Shown here: piece after piece, positions 6,740-16,752 of the stretch
Position numbering within the stretch: position 1 is the stretch's first letter
Layout of the letters: every line of letters starts with the position of its first letter
Notes under the pieces: model-generated
Databases searched by the model: none
Seen by the model: only the letters and a program-made list of their open reading frames with translations
What the model was told of the DNA's origin: nothing
Position numbers and translations under genes: made by a program
From: an uncultured Eubacteriales bacterium
GTDB lineage: Bacteria; Bacillota; Clostridia; Oscillospirales; Oscillospiraceae
Assembly (NCBI GenBank): GCA_900316745.1
Contig: ONEB01000006.1
Span: 1 to 64,000, forward strand
Length of the DNA stretch: 64,000 nt
Direction: 5' to 3'

Positions 6740-8047
6740 TTATTTCGCTTTGGGAATGAGGACTTCCTTGCCGCCCATGTAGGGACGCAGGACCTCGGGG
6801 ATCAGGACGCTGCCGTCGGGCTGCAGATTGTTCTCGAGGAACGCGATCAGCATACGCGGCGGGGCGACGCAGGTATTGTTCAGGGTGTGGGCGAGATAGT
6901 TCTTGCCGTCCTCACCTTTGATGCGGATGCGGAGGCGGCGTGCCTGCGCGTCGCCAAGGTTCGAGCAGGAGCAGACCTCAAAGTATTTCTGCTGGCGCGG
7001 GCTCCACGCCTCGATATCGCAGCTCTTGACCTTCAGATCCGCGAGATCGCCGGAGCAGCACTCCAGCTGGCGAACCGGGATGTCCAGGCTGCGGAAGAGC
7101 TCGACGGAGTTCTGCCAGAGCTTTTCATACCAGTACATGCTGTCCTCGGGCTTGCAGACCACAACCATCTCCTGCTTTTCGAACTGATGGATGCGGTAGA
7201 CGCCGCGCTCCTCGATGCCGTGCGCGCCCTTTTCCTTGCGGAAGCACGGGCTGTAGCTCGTGAGCGTCTGCGGCAGCGCGCTCTCGGGCAGGATCTGATC
7301 GATATAGCGGCCGATCATGGAGTGCTCCGAGGTGCCGATCAGATAGAGATCCTCGCCCTCGATCTTATACATCATGGCGTCCATCTCCGGGAAGGACATG
7401 ACGCCCTCCACGACGGCGCCGTGGATCAGAAACGGCGGGATCACATAGGTAAAGCCCTTATCGATCATAAAGTCGCGGGCGTAGGCCAGAACCGCCTCGT
7501 GCAGACGGGCAATGTCGCCCATCAGATAATAGAAGCCGTTGCCGGAGACGCGGCGGGCGGCGTCAAGATCGATGCCGTCAAAGGACTCCATGATCTCGGT
7601 GTGGTACGGGATCGGGAAGTCGGGCACGACTGCCTCGCCGAAGCGCTGCACCTCTACGTTGTGGCTGTCGTCCGGGCCGATCGGCACGGAATCATCGATA
7701 ATCTGTGGAATACGCATCATGATGTCGCAAATCTTCGCGTTGAGCGCTTCCTCTTCCTTTTCCAGCTCCGCCAGACGCTCCGCCTGCGCGTTGACCTGCG
7801 CCTTGATGGCCTCGACCTCCTCCAGCTTGGAGGGGTCCTTCTTGGCCTGACCCATCAGCTTGCCGATCTGCTTGGATAGACTGTTGCGCTGCGCGCGCAG
7901 ATTCGACGCCTCGTTGATCGCGGCGCGGTTGGCCTTGTCCAGCTCCAGAACCTCATCCACGAGGGGCAGCTTCTCGTCCTGGAACTTCTTTTTGATATTC
8001 TCCCGAACGAGGTCGGGATTTTCGCGGATCAGTCGAATATCAATCAT
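6740..8047 (-). CDS. serS: Seryl-tRNA synthetase
   Basis: This 435-aa class II synthetase charges tRNA-Ser, and probably the selenocysteine tRNA if present. The N-terminal 100 residues form the long antiparallel coiled-coil arm that grips the tRNA variable arm. Motif 2 is visible as SPCFRKEKGAHG near 254-265, and motif 3 lies near 390 in NNTCVAPPRMLIAFLENN. Length is as expected for bacteria. The gene follows spo0J by 39 bp on the same strand. A GGAGA site lies some 12 bases before the ATG, a little far, and there is no T-box leader. Confidence 0.95.
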   Translation of the reverse strand: MIDIRLIRENPDLVRENIKKKFQDEKLPLVDEVLELDKANRAAINEASNLRAQRNSLSKQIGKLMGQAKKDPSKLEEVEAIKAQVNAQAERLAELEKEEEALNAKICDIMMRIPQIIDDSVPIGPDDSHNVEVQRFGEAVVPDFPIPYHTEIMESFDGIDLDAARRVSGNGFYYLMGDIARLHEAVLAYARDFMIDKGFTYVIPPFLIHGAVVEGVMSFPEMDAMMYKIEGEDLYLIGTSEHSMIGRYIDQILPESALPQTLTSYSPCFRKEKGAHGIEERGVYRIHQFEKQEMVVVCKPEDSMYWYEKLWQNSVELFRSLDIPVRQLECCSGDLADLKVKSCDIEAWSPRQQKYFEVCSCSNLGDAQARRLRIRIKGEDGKNYLAHTLNNTCVAPPRMLIAFLENNLQPDGSVLIPEVLRPYMGGKEVLIPKAK

Positions 8048-8086
8048 GGTGTTGCTTCGTCTCCTCTATATTAGAATAGTATCGTT

Positions 8087-8980
8087 TTATTTTGCGTATT
8101 TTCGTGCGAGCTTCGGAAGCTGCTTGAGCGCGTCGAGCAGCGCCTCGCGGTCGTCTGCGTCGTAAAATTCCAACTCGATGCGGCCGCCCTTGCGCCCCTG
8201 CGTCATGCGGACGCGGCGTCCGAGCGCCTGCTCCAGCTCGCGCGCGCATTCGCCGAGGTAATCCACGGCGGGCGCCTTCTCTTTTTTGACGGATTTCTTT
8301 TCTTTCAAAAGCTCCGCCGCGAGCGATTCGGTTCTGCGGACGGAGAGCTCCTTTGCAATGACGGTATTGGCCGCTTCGAGCTGCAGCTCCGCATCCTCCA
8401 GCGGCAGCAGCGCGCGGGCGTGCCCGGCGGAGAGCATTCCGGTCTCGACGAGCTCGCGCACGGGCTCGCTCAGGCTGAGCAGCCGCATGGCGTTTGCAAC
8501 GGCGGGGCGGGAGCGCCCGACGGTTTTCGCAACGGCGTCCTGCGTCAGGCCGTATTCATTTTGCAGCGTCTGATAGCCCAGCGCCTCTTCGATCGGGTTT
8601 AAGTCCTCGCGCTGGAGGTTTTCGACCAGCGCCATCTCCATGGCCTTTTGCTCGTCCGCCGTGATGATATGCACGGGGACGGTGTCGAGCCCAGCCTTTC
8701 TCGAGGCGCGCCAGCGGCGCTCGCCGGCAATGATCTGGTAATATCCGCTCTCGAGCGGACGCACGGTAATCGGCTGGATGAGCCCGTGCTTTTCAATGGA
8801 CTCACTCAGATCCAGCAGCGCCTGCTCATCAAAGTGCTTGCGCGGCTGATCGGCCCGCGGCTCGATCTTTTCAATCGGCAGTTCCGTGATCTCGGCATTT
8901 TCGGCTTCCGGCGCGTTGATCTCCTCGCCGAAGAGGGCGTCCAGGCCCATGCCCAGTCCTTTTTTCTTATCTTTCGCCAT
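8087..8980 (-). CDS. spo0J: Chromosome partition protein ParB / Spo0J
   Basis: This 297-aa CTP-dependent clamp binds parS sites near the origin, loads condensin and, in sporulating Bacillota, supports origin placement and relieves Soj inhibition of sporulation. The ParB box GERRWRASRKAGL lies at about 87-99, followed by the ENLQREDLNPIEEALGY motif and a helix-turn-helix near 140-160 (TQDAVAKTVGRSRPAVANAM). The C-terminus (240-297) is the dimerization domain. Its ATG lies inside the end of soj (14-base overlap) with a GGAGG site six bases upstream, so the pair is translationally coupled. Two parS sites lie upstream of soj. Confidence 0.95.
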   Translation of the reverse strand: MAKDKKKGLGMGLDALFGEEINAPEAENAEITELPIEKIEPRADQPRKHFDEQALLDLSESIEKHGLIQPITVRPLESGYYQIIAGERRWRASRKAGLDTVPVHIITADEQKAMEMALVENLQREDLNPIEEALGYQTLQNEYGLTQDAVAKTVGRSRPAVANAMRLLSLSEPVRELVETGMLSAGHARALLPLEDAELQLEAANTVIAKELSVRRTESLAAELLKEKKSVKKEKAPAVDYLGECARELEQALGRRVRMTQGRKGGRIELEFYDADDREALLDALKQLPKLARKYAK

Positions 8981-9782
8981 CTGCTTCCTCCGCTTTGGCT
9001 TTTTCTTTCTTCGCCTTTTCGGCGGCCTTTTCCTCGCGCTTGAGCATCTCCGACGCCAGGTGGAGATAGGCGCGGGAGCCCTTGGATTCCTTGTCGTATG
9101 CGATTGCGGGCTTTCGGTGGCTCGGCGCCTCGGACAGGCGCACGTTGCGCGGGATCATGGTCTTATAGACCTTTTTGCCGAAAAACCGCCGCACTTCGGT
9201 GACGACTTGATCGGAGAGCTTGGTTCTGCCGTCATACATGGTCATGACGATGCCCTCAATCCCGAGTTCAGGATTGAGGCCGCGATTGCACATCTTGATA
9301 CTGCGCACCAAATCGGCAATTCCCTCGAGCGCATAATACTCGCACTGCACCGGAATCAGCACGCCGGTCGCGCAGGTGAGTGCGTTGATCGTGAGCAGCT
9401 CCAGAGACGGCGGGCAGTCGATGAATATGTAGTCGTACTGAGGTGCGACTTCAGCGATCGCGGTCTTCATGACAAACTCTCGCCTCGGCACGTTGACGAG
9501 CTCCACCGAGCAGCCGGACAGGTTCACGTTCGCTGGGAGCACATCGCCCCATTTCGTCGGACGAATGCAGTCCGCCGCCGCCGCGCCGTTGATCATCATA
9601 TCATAGCAGTTGGGTGTGCTCTGCTTGTCCACACCCATGCCGGAGGTGCTGTTGCCCTGCGGGTCACAGTCCACCAGCAGCACGCGCTTTCCGCGTTTGG
9701 TCATGGCACACGTCAGGTTGACACAGGTCGTCGTCTTACCCACGCCGCCTTTCTGGTTCGCCACGGCAATGATTTTGGTCAT
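8967..9782 (-). CDS. soj: Chromosome partition ATPase ParA / Soj
   Basis: This 271-aa MinD/ParA-type ATPase works with Spo0J in origin segregation and, in Bacillus, in controlling DnaA. The deviant Walker A motif KGGVGKTT is at residues 10-17, Walker B lies in YIFIDCPPSLELLT, and the C-terminal 30 residues are Lys/Glu-rich. I place the start at the ATG at 9782, preceded by AGGAG six bases upstream, instead of an in-frame ATG nine codons further out that has no ribosome site. The last bases overlap spo0J. Confidence 0.95.
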   Translation of the reverse strand: MTKIIAVANQKGGVGKTTTCVNLTCAMTKRGKRVLLVDCDPQGNSTSGMGVDKQSTPNCYDMMINGAAAADCIRPTKWGDVLPANVNLSGCSVELVNVPRREFVMKTAIAEVAPQYDYIFIDCPPSLELLTINALTCATGVLIPVQCEYYALEGIADLVRSIKMCNRGLNPELGIEGIVMTMYDGRTKLSDQVVTEVRRFFGKKVYKTMIPRNVRLSEAPSHRKPAIAYDKESKGSRAYLHLASEMLKREEKAAEKAKKEKAKAEEADGER

Positions 9783-9860
9783 GGTAATCTCCTGTTGTGT
9801 GATTGTCATTCATTATATCAGCATGTCCCATTTTTTGCAATATGATGTTTCGTTTGTGAA

Positions 9861-9876
9861 TGTTTCACGTGGAACA
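9861..9876. promoter_or_regulatory. parS: parS site 1
   Basis: TGTTTCACGTGGAACA matches the Bacillus parS consensus TGTTNCACGTGAAACA when read on the minus strand. It lies 78 bp upstream of the soj start and about 15 kb from oriC, the usual place for an origin-proximal Spo0J loading site. Confidence 0.93.
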
Positions 9877-9970
9877 TCGTCAGAGCAAACTCTCTCCATT
9901 TCGACGTCTGCACATCCGCTTTTTCTCTCCGCAGCAAAGTCAATCGCTTTGCTGCGGTTTGACAGGTCGG

Positions 9971-9986
9971 TGTTTCACGTGAAACA
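9971..9986. promoter_or_regulatory. parS: parS site 2
   Basis: TGTTTCACGTGAAACA is a perfect 16-bp palindrome and an exact parS. It lies 110 bp from site 1 and just beyond the end of gpr. Confidence 0.96.
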
Positions 9987-9992
9987 CTATCA

Positions 9993-10841
9993 TCAGGAAA
10001 GGAGAAGATCGAGATCTGCAATGGAGAGCTCCGGCTGCAGAGCCAGATTGACGGCGTAGGCGACGACCTTGGAAAAATCCCGTACGATCATATCGATATC
10101 GCGCGGCGTGATGAAAAGCCCCTGCACGTTGGCCGCATCGCTGACGACCCCGGCGTCCATGACGGTCGGAACGCCGACGGCCGCGACCGGGACGCCGAGG
10201 CTTTCCCGATCGAACGCGGCGCGGTCGTTGCCGACGCCGGAGCCGGGCACGATGCCGGCGTCTGTGATCTGCACCGTGCGGCACAGGCGCTCCGACTCCG
10301 AGCAGGCGAGCGCATCGATCGCGACGACAGCGTCCGCACGGACATGCGCGCAGAGGGTCTTCACCATTTCCGCAGATTCGATGCCTGTCATGCCGAGAAC
10401 GCCGGGCGCAAGCACAGAGACGCCGCGCATATAAGAAAACTGCTCCGGGAGCTGCGCGCGCAGGTGGCGCGTTGCCAGAATCTGCTCCGCCGCCTCCGGT
10501 CCGATCGCGTCCGGCGTGATCGCCCGATTGCCGAGTCCCGCGACAAAGACGGTCGCGTCGGGAGAGAGCGGCAGCGTTTCACGCAGCAGAGACGCCAACG
10601 CAGCTGCCGCGCGTCCAAACGCGTCGTCCTCCCGCCGCAGAACCGGCTCGAGCGAAACCGAGTGATAGACGCCTTTTGGTTTACATAACTTATCTGACGC
10701 TTCGTCAGACGTAATCCTTACCGTTGTGACGGCAAAGCCCTCCAGGTCTCGCTCCTCTGCGGTGACGCCGGGAAGCTCTCCGTCTGCCAGATGCAGGGAT
10801 CTCGCCTCGACGGCAAGGTCGGTCCGAACCGGTTTTTTCAT
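9993..10841 (-). CDS. gpr: Spore germination protease GPR
   Basis: GPR is an aspartate-type self-processing protease that degrades small acid-soluble spore proteins on germination. The 282-aa sequence shows the N-terminal propeptide region with RTDLAVEA at residues 5-12, and conserved blocks VFVAGLGNRAITPDAIGPEA and DAVVAIDALACSE typical of the family. Its presence says the organism makes endospores. The ATG at 10841 has GGAGG eight bases upstream; an earlier in-frame ATG at 10874 lacks one. The gene is divergent from rpsT, the usual neighbour of gpr in Bacillota. The stop lies seven bases from parS site 2. Confidence 0.93.
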   Translation of the reverse strand: MKKPVRTDLAVEARSLHLADGELPGVTAEERDLEGFAVTTVRITSDEASDKLCKPKGVYHSVSLEPVLRREDDAFGRAAAALASLLRETLPLSPDATVFVAGLGNRAITPDAIGPEAAEQILATRHLRAQLPEQFSYMRGVSVLAPGVLGMTGIESAEMVKTLCAHVRADAVVAIDALACSESERLCRTVQITDAGIVPGSGVGNDRAAFDRESLGVPVAAVGVPTVMDAGVVSDAANVQGLFITPRDIDMIVRDFSKVVAYAVNLALQPELSIADLDLLLS

Positions 10842-10943
10842 GTGTGATTCCTCCATTTTTGCCAGTTTGAGCACATCATCTTGTGTTCAGTTTTTCCAGC
10901 AAACACAAGCGTATTCAAAAACGCAAAAAAATGAAAAAAACAC

Positions 10944-10972
10944 TTGATTTTTCAGCTGTTTGATGATAGTAT
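10944..10972 (+). promoter_or_regulatory. Promoter of rpsT
   Basis: TTGATT (10944-10949), a 17-bp spacer and TAGTAT (10967-10972) form a plausible sigma-A promoter 69 bases before the rpsT start. The stretch between gpr and rpsT is AT-rich. Confidence 0.5.
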
Positions 10973-11040
10973 TAGCAAATGCAGAATACTGCCAGGTCAG
11001 AAATTGACTGTAATCTATTTATAGGAGGTGGCGATTAGGA

Positions 11041-11304
11041 ATGCCGAACATCAAGTCTGTGATGAAAAATGACATCAAGTCCAAGCGTCAGAATCTGATC
11101 AACAAGGCCGCGAAGTCGGCGCTGAAAACGGATCTGAAGAAGTTTGACGCAGCTGTTGCCGCGGGCGATCACGACGCAGCCGTCAGTACCTATAAAGTTG
11201 CTGTCAAGGCCGTTGACCGCGCAGCATCCAAGGGTCTGATTCACAAGAACAAGGCCGCGCACCGCAAATCCGCGATGGCGCAGAAGATGAACCAGCTTGG
11301 CTGA
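11041..11304 (+). CDS. rpsT: 30S ribosomal protein S20
   Basis: This 87-aa basic protein binds 16S rRNA early in 30S assembly. It opens with MPNIKSVMKNDIKSKRQN, followed by the family's Lys/Ala-rich helices and the closing KGLIHKNKAAHRKSAM pattern. Length is typical. AGGAGGTGG lies upstream of the ATG. It has its own promoter and a strong terminator and so looks monocistronic. Confidence 0.97.
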   Translation: MPNIKSVMKNDIKSKRQNLINKAAKSALKTDLKKFDAAVAAGDHDAAVSTYKVAVKAVDRAASKGLIHKNKAAHRKSAMAQKMNQLG

Positions 11305-11316
11305 TCACGGAAATAC

Positions 11317-11347
11317 AAGGCATGACCGAACTGGCCATGCCTTTTTT
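11317..11347 (+). terminator. Terminator of rpsT
   Basis: AAGGCATG (11317-11324) pairs with CATGCCTT (11336-11343), with an 11-base loop and a T-run after it. It lies 12 bases past the rpsT stop. Confidence 0.85.
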
Positions 11348-11545
11348 CGTTTAAGAAACCGTTGAACGGGTCGCCGCACGCAGCTTGGCGTAATCTTTTC
11401 CCCCTGATTTCATCTCAAAATTTAGAAATACACAAAGTATTCCTTCAATTTCTCGATTTCATCAGGCGAAAAACCTGCTCGCCAATCTGCATACATCGCC
11501 CCATTCAGCGCTTTCTTTACTATTCAGAAACAGGTGCATGGATAA

Positions 11546-12445
11546 ATGAAGAAAAAACTCATGCTCATCATCAATCCCGTTGCCGGCAAAGCGAGGTACA
11601 AGGTCGGCTTCGGAGACGTGATGCGCATCTTAAACGAGGGCGGATTCCGCACGACGGTGTTTTTCACCGAGGCGCGCGGTGACGCGACTCGTTTTGCCGC
11701 GGAGTTTGCTCCGCAGTTTGATACGATTGCCTGCATCGGCGGCGACGGCACGCTCAGCGAGGTCATGTCCGGGCTCATGGCGGTGCCGAAGGAGCAGCGC
11801 CCGCCCCTCGGCTATATCCCGATGGGCAGCACGAACGACGTCGCCTCCACGCTGGGTCTGCCGAAGGACGCGACGGATGCCGCCTGGCGGATTACGCACG
11901 GCGAGATCATCCCGTTCGACGTGGGCAGCTTCGGCGGCGGTAGCTTCTTTACCTATGTCGCGGCGTTCGGCGCGTTCACGGACGTGAGCTATGAGACGCC
12001 GCAGAATGAAAAGGCCGCGCTCGGTCATCTGGCCTACATTCTGGAGGGCATCTCGCAGCTGCCCCGGCAGCTCAAGCCCACCCACGCGCGCATCACAACC
12101 GCCGAGGGCGTCTGCGTCGAGGGCGATTTCCTCTATGGCGGCGCCTCCAACTCCACGAGCGTGGCGGGACTGGTAAAGCTCAACAAAGACCTCGTGAGCC
12201 TCTCCGACGGCATGTTTGAGGCGCTTCTGATCCGCAATCCGAAGAATATTGCGGAGTTCAGCCGGATTGTCACGAGCGTTCTGGGGCAGAATTTCAACAA
12301 TGAGCATGTGCAGCTGCTCCAGTCCAGAGAGCTGAAATTTGAATTTGATAAGCCGGTTGCGTGGACGCGCGACGGCGAGGCCGGCGGGGAAGTGCAGGAG
12401 GTCATCCTCCGCAACAACCATTCTGCCGTAAACATCATCGCATAA
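11546..12445 (+). CDS. Diacylglycerol/lipid kinase family protein (YegS/BmrU-like)
   Basis: This 299-aa protein has the diacylglycerol-kinase catalytic fold: an N-terminal [10 protein letters not shown] at residues 5-14, the nucleotide-binding GGDGTLSEV at about 72-80 and the GSTNDVA motif near 100. Members phosphorylate diacylglycerol or related lipids, recycling them into phosphatidic acid at the inner face of the membrane. The true lipid substrate cannot be told from sequence. The ribosome site is weak. It lies 19 bp before asnS on the same strand. The 200 bases upstream hold no gene that I can support. Confidence 0.88.
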   Translation: MKKKLMLIINPVAGKARYKVGFGDVMRILNEGGFRTTVFFTEARGDATRFAAEFAPQFDTIACIGGDGTLSEVMSGLMAVPKEQRPPLGYIPMGSTNDVASTLGLPKDATDAAWRITHGEIIPFDVGSFGGGSFFTYVAAFGAFTDVSYETPQNEKAALGHLAYILEGISQLPRQLKPTHARITTAEGVCVEGDFLYGGASNSTSVAGLVKLNKDLVSLSDGMFEALLIRNPKNIAEFSRIVTSVLGQNFNNEHVQLLQSRELKFEFDKPVAWTRDGEAGGEVQEVILRNNHSAVNIIA

Positions 12446-12464
12446 TATCACAGGAGGTTTCATT

Positions 12465-13859
<1,395 letters not shown>

Positions 13860-13876
13860 TCTGATAAAGATACGGC

Positions 13877-13912
13877 AACAGCGCCTTTCCGGATTCGGAA
13901 AGGCGCTGTTTA
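13877..13912. terminator. Bidirectional terminator between asnS and typA
   Basis: A perfect 14-bp stem (13877-13890 with 13897-13910) with a 6-base loop lies between these convergent genes and can serve both. Confidence 0.85.
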
Positions 13913-13922
13913 CGTTTCGCTG

Positions 13923-15740
13923 TTATTTCTTGTGGATCGCTTTCATACGCAGGCTGTGGTCGAGGATGCGCTTGCGGATGCGGAGGTTCTTCGGCGTGAC
14001 CTCCAGAAGCTCGTCGTCAGCGAGGAACTCCAGGCACTGCTCCAGGCTGAGCTGGCGCGGCGGAACGAGACGCAGCGCCTCGTCGCTGCCGGCGGCGCGC
14101 ATGTTCGTCAGCTGCTTTTTCTTGCAGACGTTGACGGAGATGTCCTCGGCCTTCGGGCAGACGCCCACGACCATGCCCTCATACACGGGCACGCCCGGTC
14201 CGATGAAGAGCTGTCCGCGCTCCTGCGCGTTGAACAGGCCGTACGTCACGCTCTCGCCGGTCTCGAACGCCACGAGCGAGCCCGTGCTGCGGCGCTGGAG
14301 ATCGCCCTTGTAGGGCGCGTAGGAATCAAAGACGGAGGCCATGATGCCCTCGCCCTTGGTGTCAGTGAGAAATTCGTTGCGGTAGCCGAAGAGGCCGCGG
14401 CTCGGCACGAGGAACGTCACGCGCGTGCGCTTGCCGATGGGCAACATCTCCTGCAGCTCGCCGCGGCGGGCGGAGACCTTTTCGATCACGGCGCCGACAG
14501 ACTCGGTCGGCACGTCTGCGACCAGGCGCTCAATGGGCTCGCACTGCTTGCCGTCGATCGTCTGATACAGCACGCGCGGGGGAGAGACCTGGAACTCATA
14601 GCCCTCGCGGCGCATCGTCTCGATGAGGATGGAGAGGCTCATTTCGCCGCGTCCGGCAACGTTGAAGGAGTCCGTCGCGTTCTCGATCTCGGTCACGCGC
14701 AGGCTCACGTCCTTGAGCGTTTCGCGCATGAGGCGGTCGCGGATCTGGCGGCTCGTGACAAACTTGCCCTCGCGTCCGGCGAAGGGGCCGTCGTTGACGG
14801 AGAACGTCATTTCCAGCGTCGGGGCGCTGATCTTCACGAATTCGATGGGCTCCACGCAGTCGGTCGCGCAGATCGTGTCGCCGATCGTGATATCGCCGAT
14901 GCCGGACATGGCGATGATGTTGCCGGCGGAGGCCTCGGTGACGGGCACGCGGTTCAGACCCTCGAACTGATACATGCTCACGGCCTTGGCCTTTTTCGGC
15001 GCGGCCTCGGGCGCGTGATAGTTGCAGACGGCAATCTCCTGATTCTGCCGGATCGTGCCGCGCTCGATGCGGCCGATGGCGATGCGGCCGACGAATTCAT
15101 TATAATCAATGGAGCTGACCAGCATCTGGAACGGGGCCTCGGTGTCCATTTCGGGCTCGGGGATGTAGTCCAGAATCGTGTCAAACAGCGGGCGCAGGTC
15201 GGTGCCCTCCACCTCGGGGGAATAGCTCGCCGTGCCGTTTCTGCCGGAGCAGAAGAGCATCGGGGAGTCGAGCTGCTCGTCTGTGGCGTCGAGATCCATG
15301 AGGAGCTCCAGCACCTCGTCGATGACCTCGTGGATGCGCTGGTCGGGGCGGTCGATCTTGTTGACGACCACGATCACGCGGTGCCCGAGCTCCAGCGCCT
15401 TGGAGAGCACGAAGCGCGTCTGCGGCATGGGGCCCTCGGCAGCGTCCACGAGCAGGATGACGCCGTTGACCATCTTCAGCACGCGCTCCACCTCGCCGCC
15501 GAAATCGGCGTGGCCCGGGGTGTCGACGATGTTGATCTTTGTGTCGCCGTAGCGGACGGCGGTGTTCTTGGCAAGGATCGTGATGCCGCGCTCGCGCTCC
15601 AGGTCGTTGGAGTCCATGACGCGGTCTACGACCTCCTGATTTTCACGGTAGACGCCGCTCTGCTTGAGCATCTCGTCCACGAGCGTGGTTTTGCCGTGGT
15701 CGACGTGGGCGATGATCGCGACGTTTCTCAGCTTGTCCAT
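13923..15740 (-). CDS. typA: Ribosome-associated GTPase TypA/BipA
   Basis: TypA is a translational GTPase related to EF-G that aids 50S assembly and growth under stress. The 605-aa protein has the G1 loop AHVDHGKTTL near its N-terminus, G3 DTPGHADFGGE, G4 NKID, EF-G-like domains II, III and V, and the BipA-specific C-terminal domain. I start it at the ATG at 15740 (MDKLRNVAI), three codons inside a GTG alternative. The promoter at 15790-15818 faces away from the next gene's promoter. Confidence 0.95.
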   Translation of the reverse strand: MDKLRNVAIIAHVDHGKTTLVDEMLKQSGVYRENQEVVDRVMDSNDLERERGITILAKNTAVRYGDTKINIVDTPGHADFGGEVERVLKMVNGVILLVDAAEGPMPQTRFVLSKALELGHRVIVVVNKIDRPDQRIHEVIDEVLELLMDLDATDEQLDSPMLFCSGRNGTASYSPEVEGTDLRPLFDTILDYIPEPEMDTEAPFQMLVSSIDYNEFVGRIAIGRIERGTIRQNQEIAVCNYHAPEAAPKKAKAVSMYQFEGLNRVPVTEASAGNIIAMSGIGDITIGDTICATDCVEPIEFVKISAPTLEMTFSVNDGPFAGREGKFVTSRQIRDRLMRETLKDVSLRVTEIENATDSFNVAGRGEMSLSILIETMRREGYEFQVSPPRVLYQTIDGKQCEPIERLVADVPTESVGAVIEKVSARRGELQEMLPIGKRTRVTFLVPSRGLFGYRNEFLTDTKGEGIMASVFDSYAPYKGDLQRRSTGSLVAFETGESVTYGLFNAQERGQLFIGPGVPVYEGMVVGVCPKAEDISVNVCKKKQLTNMRAAGSDEALRLVPPRQLSLEQCLEFLADDELLEVTPKNLRIRKRILDHSLRMKAIHKK

Positions 15741-15789
15741 TGGAATCACTCTTTCATATTAAATAACAATATTCTTCACACAAACGTGT

Positions 15790-15818
15790 ATTGTAGCATT
15801 AGTTTCCTGATATTGCAA
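15790..15818 (-). promoter_or_regulatory. Promoter of typA
   Basis: On the minus strand TTGCAA (15813-15818), 17 bp and TACAAT (15790-15795) form a good sigma-A promoter about 50 bases upstream of the start codon. Confidence 0.65.
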
Positions 15819-15830
15819 CACTTTTTCGGC

Positions 15831-15859
15831 TTTACAATCCTTCTTTCCCATGATAAAAT
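15831..15859 (+). promoter_or_regulatory. Promoter of the yfbR-like gene cluster
   Basis: TTTACA (15831-15836), a 17-bp spacer and TAAAAT (15854-15859) match the consensus in five of six bases each. It lies 31 bases before the ATG and probably drives the four-gene run to 18329. Confidence 0.75.
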
Positions 15860-15889
15860 GTTGCGTACATTTTGAAGGAGTAGTTTTTT

Positions 15890-16459
15890 ATGCAGGATTC
15901 CGGTTTTTTTGCGCTCATCAGCCGCATGAAATACATCGCCCGCTGGGGGCTTATGCGCAACGCAATCCCCGAAAACGTGCAGGAGCACAGCCATGAGGTC
16001 GCGGTGTTCGCCCACGCGCTGGGCGTCATCTCCCGCGACATACTGGGCAAGGACTGCGACGTGAACGCCCTTGTGACGCAGGCGCTTTTCCACGACGCCT
16101 CCGAGATCTTCACGGGCGACCTCCCCACGCCGATCAAATACCACAACAAGGAAATCACCCGCGCCTATCACGAGGTGGAGCACCTGGCGGTGGAAAAGCT
16201 CATCGCCATGCTGCCCGATGAGATGAAGGGCGCCTACCGCGAAGCCATGACGGAGTCCCCGCTCGTGAAAGCGGCGGACAAGCTCAGTGCCTACGTCAAG
16301 TGCATCGCCGAGCGCCGCGCGGGAAACGACGAGTTTCTCGCCGCCGAAAAGCAGACGCGCGCCGCGCTCGAGCGCATGGCGCTGCCGGAGGTGGACTATT
16401 TTCTGAAGCACTTCATCGGCGCGTTTGAAAAGTCTCTCGACGAATTTGATATGATGTAA
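15890..16459 (+). CDS. HD-domain 5'-deoxynucleotidase (YfbR-like)
   Basis: This 189-aa HD phosphohydrolase resembles YfbR, which removes phosphate from deoxynucleoside monophosphates. Metal ligands are visible as EHSHEVAVFAH (residues 30-40) and the HD pair in FHDASE near 66-71, with a distal Asp in KAADKLSAYVK near 125. GAAGGAG lies nine bases before the ATG. It heads a run of four plus-strand genes with 14, 9 and 11 bp gaps. Confidence 0.88.
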   Translation: MQDSGFFALISRMKYIARWGLMRNAIPENVQEHSHEVAVFAHALGVISRDILGKDCDVNALVTQALFHDASEIFTGDLPTPIKYHNKEITRAYHEVEHLAVEKLIAMLPDEMKGAYREAMTESPLVKAADKLSAYVKCIAERRAGNDEFLAAEKQTRAALERMALPEVDYFLKHFIGAFEKSLDEFDMM

Positions 16460-16473
16460 AAGGAGTTGTCTGT

Positions 16474-16743
16474 ATGCGTGCCATCGTCACCGTCATCGGA
16501 AAGGACAAGGTCGGCATCATCGCGAGCGTCTGCAACCTGCTGGCGCACTACGGCGTGAACGTGCTCGATATCAGCCAGACCGTGCTGCAGGAATACTTCA
16601 CCATGATCATGCTCGTGGACGCCTCCGCGTGCTCCGTGCCGTTTGCGGAGCTGTCCAGGGCGCTTGACGCCGACGGACAGAAGCAGGGACTTCAGATCCG
16701 CGCCCAGCGGGAAGAAGTGTTCAACGCCATGCACAGAATCTGA
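16474..16743 (+). CDS. ACT domain protein (UPF0237-like)
   Basis: This 89-aa protein is a single ACT domain: MRAIVTVIGKDKVGIIASV at residues 1-19 is the beta strand and ligand-binding turn. Such domains bind amino acids or other small molecules. The gene lies just before a DUF711 gene, a pairing that is common in Bacillota and Archaea, which suggests that the ACT protein senses a ligand for its partner. The exact ligand is unknown. AGGAG lies eight bases upstream. Confidence 0.9.
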   Translation: MRAIVTVIGKDKVGIIASVCNLLAHYGVNVLDISQTVLQEYFTMIMLVDASACSVPFAELSRALDADGQKQGLQIRAQREEVFNAMHRI

Positions 16744-16752
16744 GGCGCCGCC

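Noticed and set aside
9818..10021. Open frame of 67 aa on the minus strand between soj and gpr
   Set aside because: Its codons run across both parS sites (FHVKH is simply translated parS) and it has no ribosome site or family likeness.
13932..15875. 647-aa open frame antisense to typA
   Set aside because: It mirrors the typA coding frame and shows only composition typical of antisense shadows in GC-rich DNA.
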